Positions 27,398 through 39,519 of a DNA stretch of 64,000 nt are shown piece by piece (within the stretch, counting starts at the first letter, position 1; the number at the start of each line of letters is the position of its first letter). The position numbers and the translations under genes were made by a program. Below the pieces are notes generated by a model. The model was not told the origin of the DNA, did not search any database, and was given only the letters and a program-made list of their open reading frames with translations. The stretch is from contig CM062205.1 of the NCBI GenBank assembly GCA_031216445.1, forward strand, positions 15,213,001-15,277,000, in the 5' to 3' direction. This DNA is from Lateolabrax maculatus. Taxonomy: Eukaryota > Chordata > Actinopteri > Acropomatiformes > Lateolabracidae.

Positions 27398-28307
27398 AGG
27401 GAAAGGATGTGTATTCCCTCTGTGCGCAAAGAGGATGAAGAGTTTTTTTTCCCCCTGCCCTGCTCTGTTCATCTCTCTTTCTTTTTCTCAGCGCGGGTCA
27501 GGCATCCATTTTAGCTGGGCTCTAATCTTCAGCGAGCGCTCCTACATTTTGTGAGCGAGGAAGCCAACACTCCTACAGAGGGAGAGAGGATGCACACACT
27601 TCAGTCTCGGAGCGAGGCGGTGAGCGCTCCTACGTTTTTTTTTTCCACGGCAGACAACAAGTAGCTCAACATCTGAAGATCGAAAAACGCAGAAGATCAT
27701 CCCTGCGTTCTTGTGAAAAGCGATCGCCTTTTAACATTTCAGCTGCATTGTACTCAACAATATCTCACTGAGGGATGGGCATTTATTTATTGTGTCAATT
27801 AAAAGTTATTTGTGAACAATATAACTGTTTTCTATTAACTGTTATATCGTAGCCAATACTGTCTTGTGGTTACATGAGAAAGATGTCTCGCCGCTATCGA
27901 TCAGTGCAGCACAAAGCAAAAATATTACGATTTTCATGTAAAGCACAGAATAGAATTTGAGAGCTGGGGAATAGTTTTGAAGGGTAAATCGGACTTTTGA
28001 AGACTTTCCAAAATGAGAGACGTGTGTTCGCATGAAATGCTGTGCCCCGTTTTAACAACCCTCGGGCTTCTCCTCAAGAGTTCTAGCCCCAAACGATCCC
28101 CCCCTTTTTTTCCCAACCATCATCTGAACCCCTGTCACCCCCCTGCTTCCCCCTTTCAAGCTCATTAAGTTAGGATGCCTTATCAGAGGGCACACTCACC
28201 CCTCCAAGGCCCTACACACATGCATGTGCGCGTACACACGCAATATTCAAGCTGGCTTGATAAAACCTATTGTTCATACATGCACACACACTCTCCTCTC
28301 TCCCTCA

Positions 28308-28349
<42 letters not shown>

Positions 28350-29054
28350 ACCCCCGTTCTTCCATTTTTCTCTCCAAACCCTAACCCATCTTTAACCCAC
28401 CCCCGCCACCACCACCCCACACTCTCTAATCAACTCTTACCATCCTTTCTCTCTCACCCTCCACTCACCCCCCACCCCCCTAACCCAGCTCTGGGGAGAC
28501 TCATTTTAGCAGAGAGGGAGGGATAGAGAGAAGGGGAAAGAGAGAGAGAAAGACGGGGGAGACAGAGGGAGAGAAAGAGATGCACTCCTCCTCTCTGCTC
28601 TGCTGCCACAGCGGCTTGGCTACAGAAGCCTTTGATGTTCTGCAAATTTCAAATTTCATTATAGAGAACCCCCTTCTCCTCTCTCCTCTCGCTTCCCCCT
28701 CCCTCTCCTCCCCCTCTCTGCTCTCGCGCTTAAACAAGCTTTTCTGCCTCACTCTCCTCACCCCCACCCCCCCAATGCTGAAGTTAAGAAACTGAAAGCC
28801 CTGCAGAAGAGACTCTTCGTATGGGTTAATTATTCATTGGGCTGTGAGTGTATGTGCCAAATGTATGTCTGTGTGTGTGTCTTTACATGCAAGTGTGTGT
28901 GAGTCATGGGAGCTGGCAGTGGGGTGGAATCTGGATTTTGTGATGCCTGTCTTATCTCTGATCGTCTTAGATCGCCTCCACCCACTCTCTCTTGTCACTC
29001 TCCTGAATATGCACCCACTTCTCCAGATAGAGAGCATTGGCCTTTTAGGATATA

Positions 29055-29094
<40 letters not shown>

Positions 29095-32000
29095 CACAGC
29101 ACAGCACAGCACAGCACAGACGGACACACACAGCAAACCCTTTCTCTGTAGAGATGCCATTTTCAAGCCAGGCGTTCTTGAGACTCAACATCAATGTGGC
29201 AAGGCAACCATTTCAGGGCAGGAAGCTGCCATTTTGGTTCAGAGCGTGTCAGCTGCTTTGAGAAAATATGTGTCCCAGTGGCCCTCAGATGAAACTGGGG
29301 TGCCACTGAAGTGGTTGACAGATCGGTGGTGTCAGCAGTGTTGGTGGGGAGAGAGAAGGGGAGAACGAGAAAGGAGAGTCTAAGTACTGTTTCTCCAGTG
29401 GATGTTAGTAAATGGGTGTGTTTTGTGAGTGTCTGCTGTAAACTGGGTTATGGTTTTCAGCCTTTCCCTGGCATCGAAGTGACAAGAAGTTAAAGCTTAA
29501 TGTAACAGCCATTTTTGTGCTGTAATATTAACCCCATTTGGTTGGCTCTTCTTGCCTGGTTTTCGCACTGTTTATTCACAGGCGTATTCATTAAATGTCT
29601 TAGCTAGGCATACCATTATTTTCAGAAAAAGTTACTCATACAGGCCATTGATTAGGGTTTGGAAGTGGTACTATGGATATTCTGGGACCTTACAGAGAGG
29701 GTATTGTGAGATTTGGGATTTATTACGTTCCCCCCCAAAAAAGAAAATAATACAGTAATGAAAACACCAAGCACATTTTCATGGATTTTGACAAAATAAT
29801 TTCACATTAAGGTAAAGTTGGTGCTCTGGAGTTTTTCTCAGTTGTGGTGGAATTGCAGATTTTAAAATTTCCAATCCATTTCTTCAACTTCTTGTCATGT
29901 TGACTTAAAATTTTAGTTTCAAAGTTGATTTAATGATTATCATATGATATTAACAGTTTTAACATTAGTAATTATATATTCACTTATAATATCAAAAAAC
30001 CTACTTACAACAGCTACAAAATGGATTAAAGGTGACATTGTTTTGTTAACCGCTGTTTCCAAGATCAAGGATTAACTTTATAACTCTAAACGTATTTTTC
30101 TTATTTCCAATTCTGATGAATATAAAGCTTTTGGCGTTGCATTCCTCTCCCCGTTTCTTTAATTCACACACCTTATATGTTAAACTCCTCACCCCACTGT
30201 CTCACGGCAGTGGTTTGTAGACTGTGATGGTGCACGACTTATAAACCTTGGTGGTGTGTGTGGGGTCACTGTCAGTTGATAGACTGCCAGTCACGGCCCT
30301 CTGATCTGATTACCTCCCCCCATTCACCACCTTCCTGGTCCCAGCTGCCACTCCTCTCTCACCTCTGACCTCAGCCCAAGGCCAAGGTTGGGAGGTTGTT
30401 GCCGTGGCAACACGGCAGCCCTGTGGCCCGTGGCTGCTGACCCCGGGAGCCCTAAGTAACCATGACGATCATAATTTGCTCCCCGTCACCCCCTGCCAGC
30501 TTGTCCATGAATACCATTTGGAAAGGGAAGAGGACAAACAAAACCAAACTGATACAATGGATAGATGGACTAATGGATGGACGAAAGAACAAAAGGGGGA
30601 CGCGTGTGCCACTGAAAGGACTTTAGAAATGAGTTTTGATGACCTATCGACCCTCTTCCTCTCTTTCAGTTTAAGACAGAGGGTGTCAACGATTGGATGT
30701 AGATGGGGATCAACCTAACAGAGGTGGCTTTGCTTAACTAAACAGCATCAAATTCTCAGAGGTCACCACTCAAGAGACTGGCATTCAATTGTTATTCAAA
30801 CAACTGGGACAACTCCCAACTACAGTTCTGCACTGCTTAACGGAGAAAAAAGTTATTTGAAATTATGACAAAACTATGTTTTGTTTATTCTGATTCTCAT
30901 TTTGTTACTGACATGATACAATTAAAAAACACTAACATGTAGTATTGAAAGATCACTGCACAATTGTAGTCCTTTCAAAGGAATGGTGTGTAAACGGCAA
31001 GTTACAAAAATATACTTTTTCAACACACGCTCTGCTGCGACTTTACTTCACACATTTGGTTATATGTAGCAATATGCTTGAGTAAATGTCATAATGAAGC
31101 CTTGTGATGTAGGTGTGGGTATTATACCTGCTGGAAGGCCACTTTGCTCTTCAACGCAAGCTCCTGTTGAGTGGGGTTGGATGTGTAAATGGCTGAGCGA
31201 TACTGAGTACCATGGTCATTCTGCTGCCTCATACCTGCGTAAACACACACACAAAAGGAAAATAAGACACCCTAGCAATAAGCATAAGTGCCACAATCAC
31301 CACAGACACAATGTAATTTGCATGTAAAAGGTTTTCACAATTATGTCATCATCCTGCATCTTGAATTCACGAAGCCAAATTAATTCAAAGATCACAGCAG
31401 ATTCGGGCTTTCATTAGGGAGGCCTGTGGTGTGTAGGTGTATGGGCTCATGTAGATGGGTGCATTTTCTGCTTCTTTGTCATCCACGTGACACTGTCAAC
31501 ATTTTCATCAGCTTTACATCAGTATATTTGGAGGAGGACCAGGCCTAGTGTACCTTGATTTGCAGGCCAAACAGCTGCCATCACTTCTATGCTTTTCAGA
31601 GACTACAATCCTGAGCTCTGGCATCCATGGACCACTCCATTGCAGGCTCCTCTCCTTCTTCATCTCTTACTCTCTCTCCCACTCAGCCTTTGTTTCTTTT
31701 ATTTACTGAAGAGTATCATTCTTTTCTTCATCTATCATTCTAACTTCTGTTATGGGCTGGGGCGAGTCCCATGTGTGTAAGGCTTTTACAGCTTTGCCTT
31801 GCAGCCCGCAGACAGTGACAGTGGTTTAGTTTATTTAAACAACAGATTATCACTAACTGATGGTCAGTAATTGCCGATCAAAATGAAGGGGCAAAGAGCA
31901 GTGGTATATAACAAAGGCTACATCAATGGAGGAGCTGATTCTGCTTCTGTTGAAGTACTCTGAACTTTTTTTGTATGAAGTGTCATTGTCATGTCACAGT

Positions 32001-34854
32001 ATTACTCTATTAATGTATTATTGTTGTGTCCATTTCTTCTCCTGATATGCGAACGATTCACAAATAGTTGCCTATTTAAACATCAGCCAAAGAGCAACAA
32101 TAAAATTCATTTCAAGTTGTGTTTGGGGCCATCCATCAAATCTGAGTCTGGCTCTTTGGCAGCTAAATGTTCCACCATGTTCACCAGCTAGTTGCTAACT
32201 TTGTCTTCAGTTTGCTGCTAGGGCAATACTGTTTTTTTCTGTTGGAAACTGTCTGCTGCAGCTGGAAGCGGGTTGAGGAGAGCGGTGAAAGTGAAACAAA
32301 ACATTAAAGTTGCGAGCTGTAAAACTAAAGCAATTAGTGGAAAGATGGTAAAACACTTCATAGAGCTGAAGGGAACTGCAGATTCAAGTGATCACTACAA
32401 CAAAACCACTTTCACACTACACAGTCATTTGATCAATTGTAAATGTTGATTAGTGCAGCTTTAAATTAGTAAAACAATGCCTCTCGATTTTGAAATGTGT
32501 GGTAAAGTTAGTCAGTTTGTGTGATGAAATGTCTATTGCGCTCCAACACTAGAGGAAATGTGTCTATAAGTCTATCTGTAGGAAGCAGAGATGACAAAAA
32601 CAATATTACTCAATCGGATGTTGCCACTGTCATGCAACAGTGTGCCCAAATTTGTATTTCTCTTGTGTATATGTTTGTGGGACAAGGTCTGTTGCCCATA
32701 TAAGCTTTAAAATGTTTTACACGTTGTCAAACACATACTGTACTTTCCACCCGTTAATATGTAGCTTTCTATTTTTATTGTGGGAGAAAACTGATTTTCA
32801 CTGTTCAGACAAGCTAGAGCCACAAGATGCTGGCATCTCCCTGACACAGTGATCTCCATATCTTGTTCTCTTTAGATTAAATGTTACCTTCCATCATAGT
32901 GTCACAACCTATCTGTGACACAGTCTGTTCAGATATAATGGCTATAAGTATTCATCTGGTCTTCATTCAAATCAGAGCAGACAAGCAGACGTCGTCTGCT
33001 CTCCGACACACACTGAATGCCTCAGAGAATTTGCTTCACAGAAAATTTCTTCAGCATTATTAAATGCTTGAGTTGTTCAAACATGATATAAAAAGGTGTG
33101 TTGTGGAGATTACACCATTGAAAAAATGTGTGCATATCAGTCTCTGTTCAGCACAGAGCCTATTCTCTTTATTATCTCTTTCAAAAATGCAATGTATTTT
33201 ACATTTTAAATATTCCATAGCAGCCCTGAGTAAAGCTACCTGACATCTCTATAACCTAAAGTAAAACAATTAGTCTTTGAGAGAAAACCAAGTGTGTGTA
33301 CCTTCCTCTTTGCGGATATGTTTAAAGAGTTTACAGTCAAAATTGCCAAGTTCACCACAACACAATCTCAGAACCAATGCCAAGATCAGTGCATGTCGCA
33401 AGCGTGAGCAGTGAAATGAGAGGAGGAACTGAGAAAAGTGAGTTGAGTTCCCTAGGGGTTATGTAAGGTACGTAAGGCCCACACCTTTCCTCATGGTTGG
33501 CAACCGCAGGCATCCAGAGCATGTTGTGGCACAGCTAGAAGGCTACATTTTAATTAAATTTCCTAAACCTAACAACAAATCCTTTTACCAGCTCGACCTG
33601 TGCCATGACACAATGACAAAGTTAACATGTTGACGTTTAGAAGGTATAATGTCTATTATGGTCACGATCTTAGCTTAGTGTGTAGAATTGAGGGAATATC
33701 ATTGGTTTTTCAGGTATTTGGTTATGAACACTTTTTTGACCTGATGAGAAGTCAGCATCACCACACTTATTACAATTCATCATGAAGGGGACATGAATGT
33801 GTGTGCCAAATTTAATAATAAAACGTTGTTTCCTGTGTTTTCTTAACTGTACCATTTCCGATTCAACCCACTCTCTCATTTGTCTCTGCATCCATCTCTA
33901 CCCTCACCCTTTTTCTCTCCATGTCTGCAGTGTTGGATGTCGGCCATCTTGCCCCCAGCGCTGTTGTTCAGTGACGAGGCTAATGGTGGGCCCTCCATCA
34001 AATGCCACCAAGCCACTCTGCCATTGGCTGTCCACCAGAGCCTTTACTCTGATTGGCTGGCTGGCAGGGGTCTTGTAGCTTTGCTGTTCCCTCTGACCTT
34101 CCCTCCTGACCCCGAGGTTCTGACCAGCACAACCACGCAGACATACACAGACAGCTATGATTGCGTATACATGTGCAAGATCATGTATGGATAAAATATG
34201 CATATTAATTATGAGAGGAAAACCTATATGATATAAACATTATATATCCTGAAACTACTGATTTGAATGCTTTAATTTGATTAAGGGAATTTTACAGCAC
34301 AGCAAAGAATTTATTTTCAACCTCACAGGAAAGATGGACATTTAATATTGCATAAAAAAGTAAAGACGACAAATCTTTTCTGATCTTGTGATCTTTTCAT
34401 CACAAAGAAATGGTTATTGATACGGAATATCTGAGAAAAGTCAAGAGACAAACACCCTCGAGTGGTAGTAGCTGCTTCCGACACAAAGACAATTAAGATT
34501 CATCACATCTTGAGAGATCCCTCCACCATCAGAAGAGCCTAATCAAAATATTAACACCATCCAAAACATCAGCCTAGTCCAAATCCATCCCCATCTACTT
34601 CCTCAAAGAACTACAGTGGCAACAAATACCACCCAAAAAAACTTTGCGATTCCCCCCTCCCGCCTCCGCCGTCTCTCTCTTGCTCTCTCCATTTTTAACA
34701 GCCCCCTTCGTTATTTTCGCCATCCATCAAAGGCGGCAGTAATTATTAATGAGAGCCTCCCTGTTCTTTCTGCATTATGCATGAGAGCCTTGCCTCTGAA
34801 AGCAGAGGGTAATGGGGGGGTGGACAGAAGGGGAGGGGCTACGGGTCACAGACA

Positions 34855-34910
<56 letters not shown>

Positions 34911-36595
34911 ACCACTCAGGGTCAATGACCTACGCCCACAAAGCCCAAAAAATTAATTAATTGCTCCCCCCTATATCAGAAAGTGTAAAAGTAGCCCTTT
35001 AAAAGTAGTAGTAACACAAATAGGAGCCAAAATCAGACAAAGTGGGAGGATGGTAGGTATCTAAAGTGTCAGAGGGAGTAGCTTCTCTCTCCAACAGACA
35101 TTCATGCATAAACCTGCAAACACAAATGTACATGCATACACTTTTGGGCTTGTTGTGTTTAAACCCGCTGAGATTTCTTGCAACTCTGTAAAATCTCTTC
35201 CAGCGTTTACCCTTGCACGCAAAAAAATGGCACCACTCAGCTTGTCCCTGCTGGCTGATGGGGATAAAAGCCTGCTATTTCTCCCACTTTCAACCTTCAC
35301 TCCTTCCTTCTGGAAATCGTACTCATTCACCTCTTGTCTTTGGCTCTTTCCTTATCCCCCCCCACTCATTTACTTGCAACTTCCATTCCTTGTTCTCTCT
35401 AACGACATGTGCATACATCTTTGTATGCATGTGTGTCATTGAAATGGTGTGGATGCACAAAGCATAGCCAGACTTAAAAAAAAAAAAAAAAAGAAAAAAG
35501 AAATGAAACAGTAATAAAGTAATCAGATTAAAAGGAAGGCTGGCTGCTATGAAAAACTGGTTGGTGGAAAATTACAGGCCGGCGATGAGTGAGAGCTCCG
35601 TACCGATGCGTGTCCCACTTTAAACGTATCCCTTTCCCGCCACTCCACAGAACCAGTGGCATGACCCTGGCTTATTCTCCCCTGGCGTCTTTTTACACGA
35701 CGATCCTTCATCCGTTAACAACTGTAGGAGCTGAGATTAGCTTCACCTCTCCACCTCTTTATGTACTGTCCCTCCCTCCCCTCTATCTCTTTCAGCTCCC
35801 TCACTCCGTCTTTATTTCAGGAAGGGAATCAGCACTCAAACAGATGTGAAACAAGGAAATATTGCAAATTAGGCAAAAAAAAAAAAAAAAACTTTGCAAA
35901 AGAATAAACATTTTAGCAGTCAAGCTACTGTCAGTGTCCGCAATTAAGAAATGTTTCTGCATAATTGGTGACTTTTTGGATCCTTCTGAGCGTGGAGGAA
36001 AAACATTTGAAGTGAATTCGGAATTACTGCACTTGGCAGTGCGTACCAATTAGACTGCAGCAGAGTGAGCACTAATGAACAATCTAATGTTGGTTCTTTT
36101 TTCTTCTTCTTTTACCTCTTTATTCCAACCACCTACCTGAATTTCCCTACACTGTCACACAATGTAACAGTTCATATATAAATAGTTCACCCACCCAAGT
36201 CTAGAGAGAGAATCCTAACACTGCCCTGTGCCCAAGCTGAAACATCAGCGTGGATTATTTGGTGTTTTTCATGCTGATAGAGTCTGGTTATTTCTACCAT
36301 TCTGCCAGAAAAACTATACTACAAATAAAAAAAAGTATAATGCCGGATAAATGCAGTCTTCCCTCTGTGTGTGTGTGCGTGATAGTACTCAGTGCTGTGC
36401 CGTGCCCTGCGGTCCCGTTACGACTGTGTGCGTGCCAGCAGAGCCCTCTCCTCCACTCCTCTCTCAGCTCCTATTTTTGCCCTGTTCTTATGTAAGCTGC
36501 TCCTGACGCGCTGGAGACAGAGGCAGAGTACAGAGTTGGGATGGTGAGAGCATCCCCAGTGGACACACACATACACTCGCCTGCACGTGCAACCA

Positions 36596-36647
<52 letters not shown>

Positions 36648-39456
36648 ATATGTCACATATGCAAACATACAGAGCAAAACAGAAAGTGATGCTCTGCTGG
36701 CTGTCAGATGGTGACACTGCACATAGGGAGGCAACCTTAAACCAACAGCGGAACTGTGTGTGCCTCGGCAACAGTACTGTCCATGTGTATGTATCTATGA
36801 CTCTAAGGTGTTCAGGCACATCAGGCAGATTACTGCAGTAACCATCGTCATCTCTTTTAAAAATCTGTTTTATCGCTTTCCTTAGCTTCCATTTTATTTT
36901 TCTCTACTGGAGCAGTGCTCTCTAACGTGATCACTTCATGGTTCTGGGCATGTTGTCAGAGCACTGTGATTCTGGCCCTTACGCTGTTTATTTTTAGCTG
37001 CATCTAAATCTAACAAGTAGAGCTTGTTCTACTGTTCGGATGAGAGCACAAGTTAAGCTCCCTGTATTTAAATCAGGTAATATCATATGATAATGTTTGG
37101 CCATGGAAAAAAAAAAAAAAAAAAACACTGCTACTTTAGATAGTGTTCAGGTCAGCAGTTTCAGCAAATGATGCAAATACATGTAGAACATTTCTATCAT
37201 AAGCTTCTATCACTCTCACAACTAACAGCTTTGGGAAGTGAGAGTTCAGTTTCTATCAGATTTACTTATATAACAATTTAAAAATGAAGTAAATAGAAAT
37301 ATTATCCAATGCTCCAAATTTAATAACAATAATATATCTATAACTTCTTACATTTTCTGTCCAGAGAAAGTTTCACTTCCCTGTAGGCAATACATTAGTA
37401 AGAATTTAATGATTTTTCAAATGTTGCACATCTTATTTCAGAGCAAAAATCGTTCATATGATTTCACGTGATGTGAACTCAATTTTCCAACACTCAAAGG
37501 GCAATTTTGACAGCCTGAAATTAACACTGCAAATGTTTAGGCTCTGTGTGCATTTCTGTGTTTGTGTGTGTTATCTAGTGTTTTATCTATCACTCATTAT
37601 TATGCAAAACACTGATGCTGAGGTTTCTGTCTCTAATCAACAATTAAAGCTCAGGTTGGGATCTATTTTTTTTTTTTTGTTTTTTGAAGTTGTAACCATC
37701 TTTGTTTTTTTGCTCTTCACTTACTTGCTACTTATCTCCATCCCCAACCCCTTCCATTTTATTTCTTCCATATTGTTTCAGTTAGGTTCTTATCTGTGAA
37801 AGTAAATATAAATGTAAATATAAATATAAAAAAGACTTTGTTATACGTTATAAAACGTATAACTTCAACATAATCAAACGGACACACATAACTCAACCCC
37901 CACAGTGTGCACACGTGCCGCAATCTCCATAAATTAGGGCTGTCAGTGTATGTGAGGGTGTAATAACTGACACCTGGTAATGAGCACGCCATTCTCAGCC
38001 AACCAGTAGAGAGGGAAGGGGTTGGGTTAGAAGTGTGGGGGAGGCAGAGGTCACAGGTCAGGGGTGAAGGTGACCTCCTGTGGGGTTTGGCTTTAGATGG
38101 CTGGGGCATCCCTAAATTGAAGGATGTAGTGACATAGGAGGATATCGGGGTACCCCAACAGGGAATTGACGTGTGCCGCAGCCAGCTGGGGTGACGATAT
38201 TATATAAAAGGAATATTCATGCTCATTTTAATTGTCAGAAAGCGTGACTTGGCAGATGGAAGGCAGCTTGATTTATGTCTTTTTTGTGACCCTATCCAAG
38301 TGTGTGTGTGTGTGTGTGATAAGCCATTTTTATACTCCGATAAGCTATTTTGGTAGCTTAAGACAGAGTACATACCCTATATAACAACTATACAACACAA
38401 AATAATGAATAAAAATTGGAGCCACCATCACCGACTTTTGAATTGCACAATAAGGAATTTCTAGATCTATTTAATTAACCTGTAATATATCCCTTTTGTA
38501 CCGTGCGACTCCACCGACGTCTACCTACAAGGGTGAGCGTGCATGTACGTGCAGACGTTATCAAATGAGGACAGCCGCCTCGGCCATCTTAGCTGTGCAT
38601 TTGTGTTTCTGCGTCTATCGGCGTATGCCTGTGATGCCTGTTCACTGACGCAGCATCAGCAGCCCACACCATAAATACTGCATGGCCTCAAAAAATAGAG
38701 AGGATGGAAGGAACAAGGGAAAGGGAAGGAAAGGAGAGGAAAAGAGATGTGGAGGAAACAAAGGGGGGGGGGGGGGGGGGGGGGGGCTCGGTTGTTAAGA
38801 TGAAGGGCAGCGGAGGGGGGTGGGGGGGACGGAGGAAGAGATGGGAGAATGGGGGGGGGTGCGGAGGAGCAGGGAGGAGAGAGTGACTAAGAGATAAAAG
38901 TGGAGTGAGTGGATGCGAGTGTGTTTGTATGATGAGCGGATGGCCTCGGGGAGCGGTCGACTCACTGCGCTGCTCTGCGGATGTGCTGACGGGCTCCGGG
39001 GCCGTTTGCTCACTCACTCGCCCCTCCGCTCCGCTCACTGAAAAGAGGACAGGGGTGGGGGTGCAGGTGAGACGGGTGAAGTGGGGCGGGGGGACAGACT
39101 GGGAAAGAATGTGGAAACATGGATGGAAAGAGAAAGAGCATAAGAAATCACAGAAAAAGGGTGAAGAGGACCAGAGGTGACCTTATGTTTAAATAGGAGC
39201 AAAAAGGGGTGGTAAGGGATGTACGGCTATGGGAGTAGTAGTAAGTAGTAGGGTAAAATAAAGGGATGAGTTGACAGGTTGGCAGGGGAAAGAAGTGGCC
39301 AGATAAGTTGCTTCTATCCTCCCACTGGGAGCTACGGGGATGGGGAATACAGGGACGAAAACAGGGCCTACGCTCTGTAACAAGAAAGTAGACTAGACTA
39401 GACCAGTAAACCAACTGACGTTCCACTGGTGCAGCTGTGTGTACTCTCTGCAAGCA

Positions 39457-39519
<63 letters not shown>

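Larger units (their letters stand above)
22106..31127 (-). other. msrA: msrA intron 5 (9.0 kb)
   Basis: It holds three interspersed repeats (24027-24160, 25375-25600, 26337-26755), (CT)n at 25690, (GT)n at 27364, (CA)n at 28309 and 29058, a CpG-richer patch at 27.48-27.73 kb and a perfect RFX X-box-like site at 30398-30411. No exon was recognised. Confidence 0.85.
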
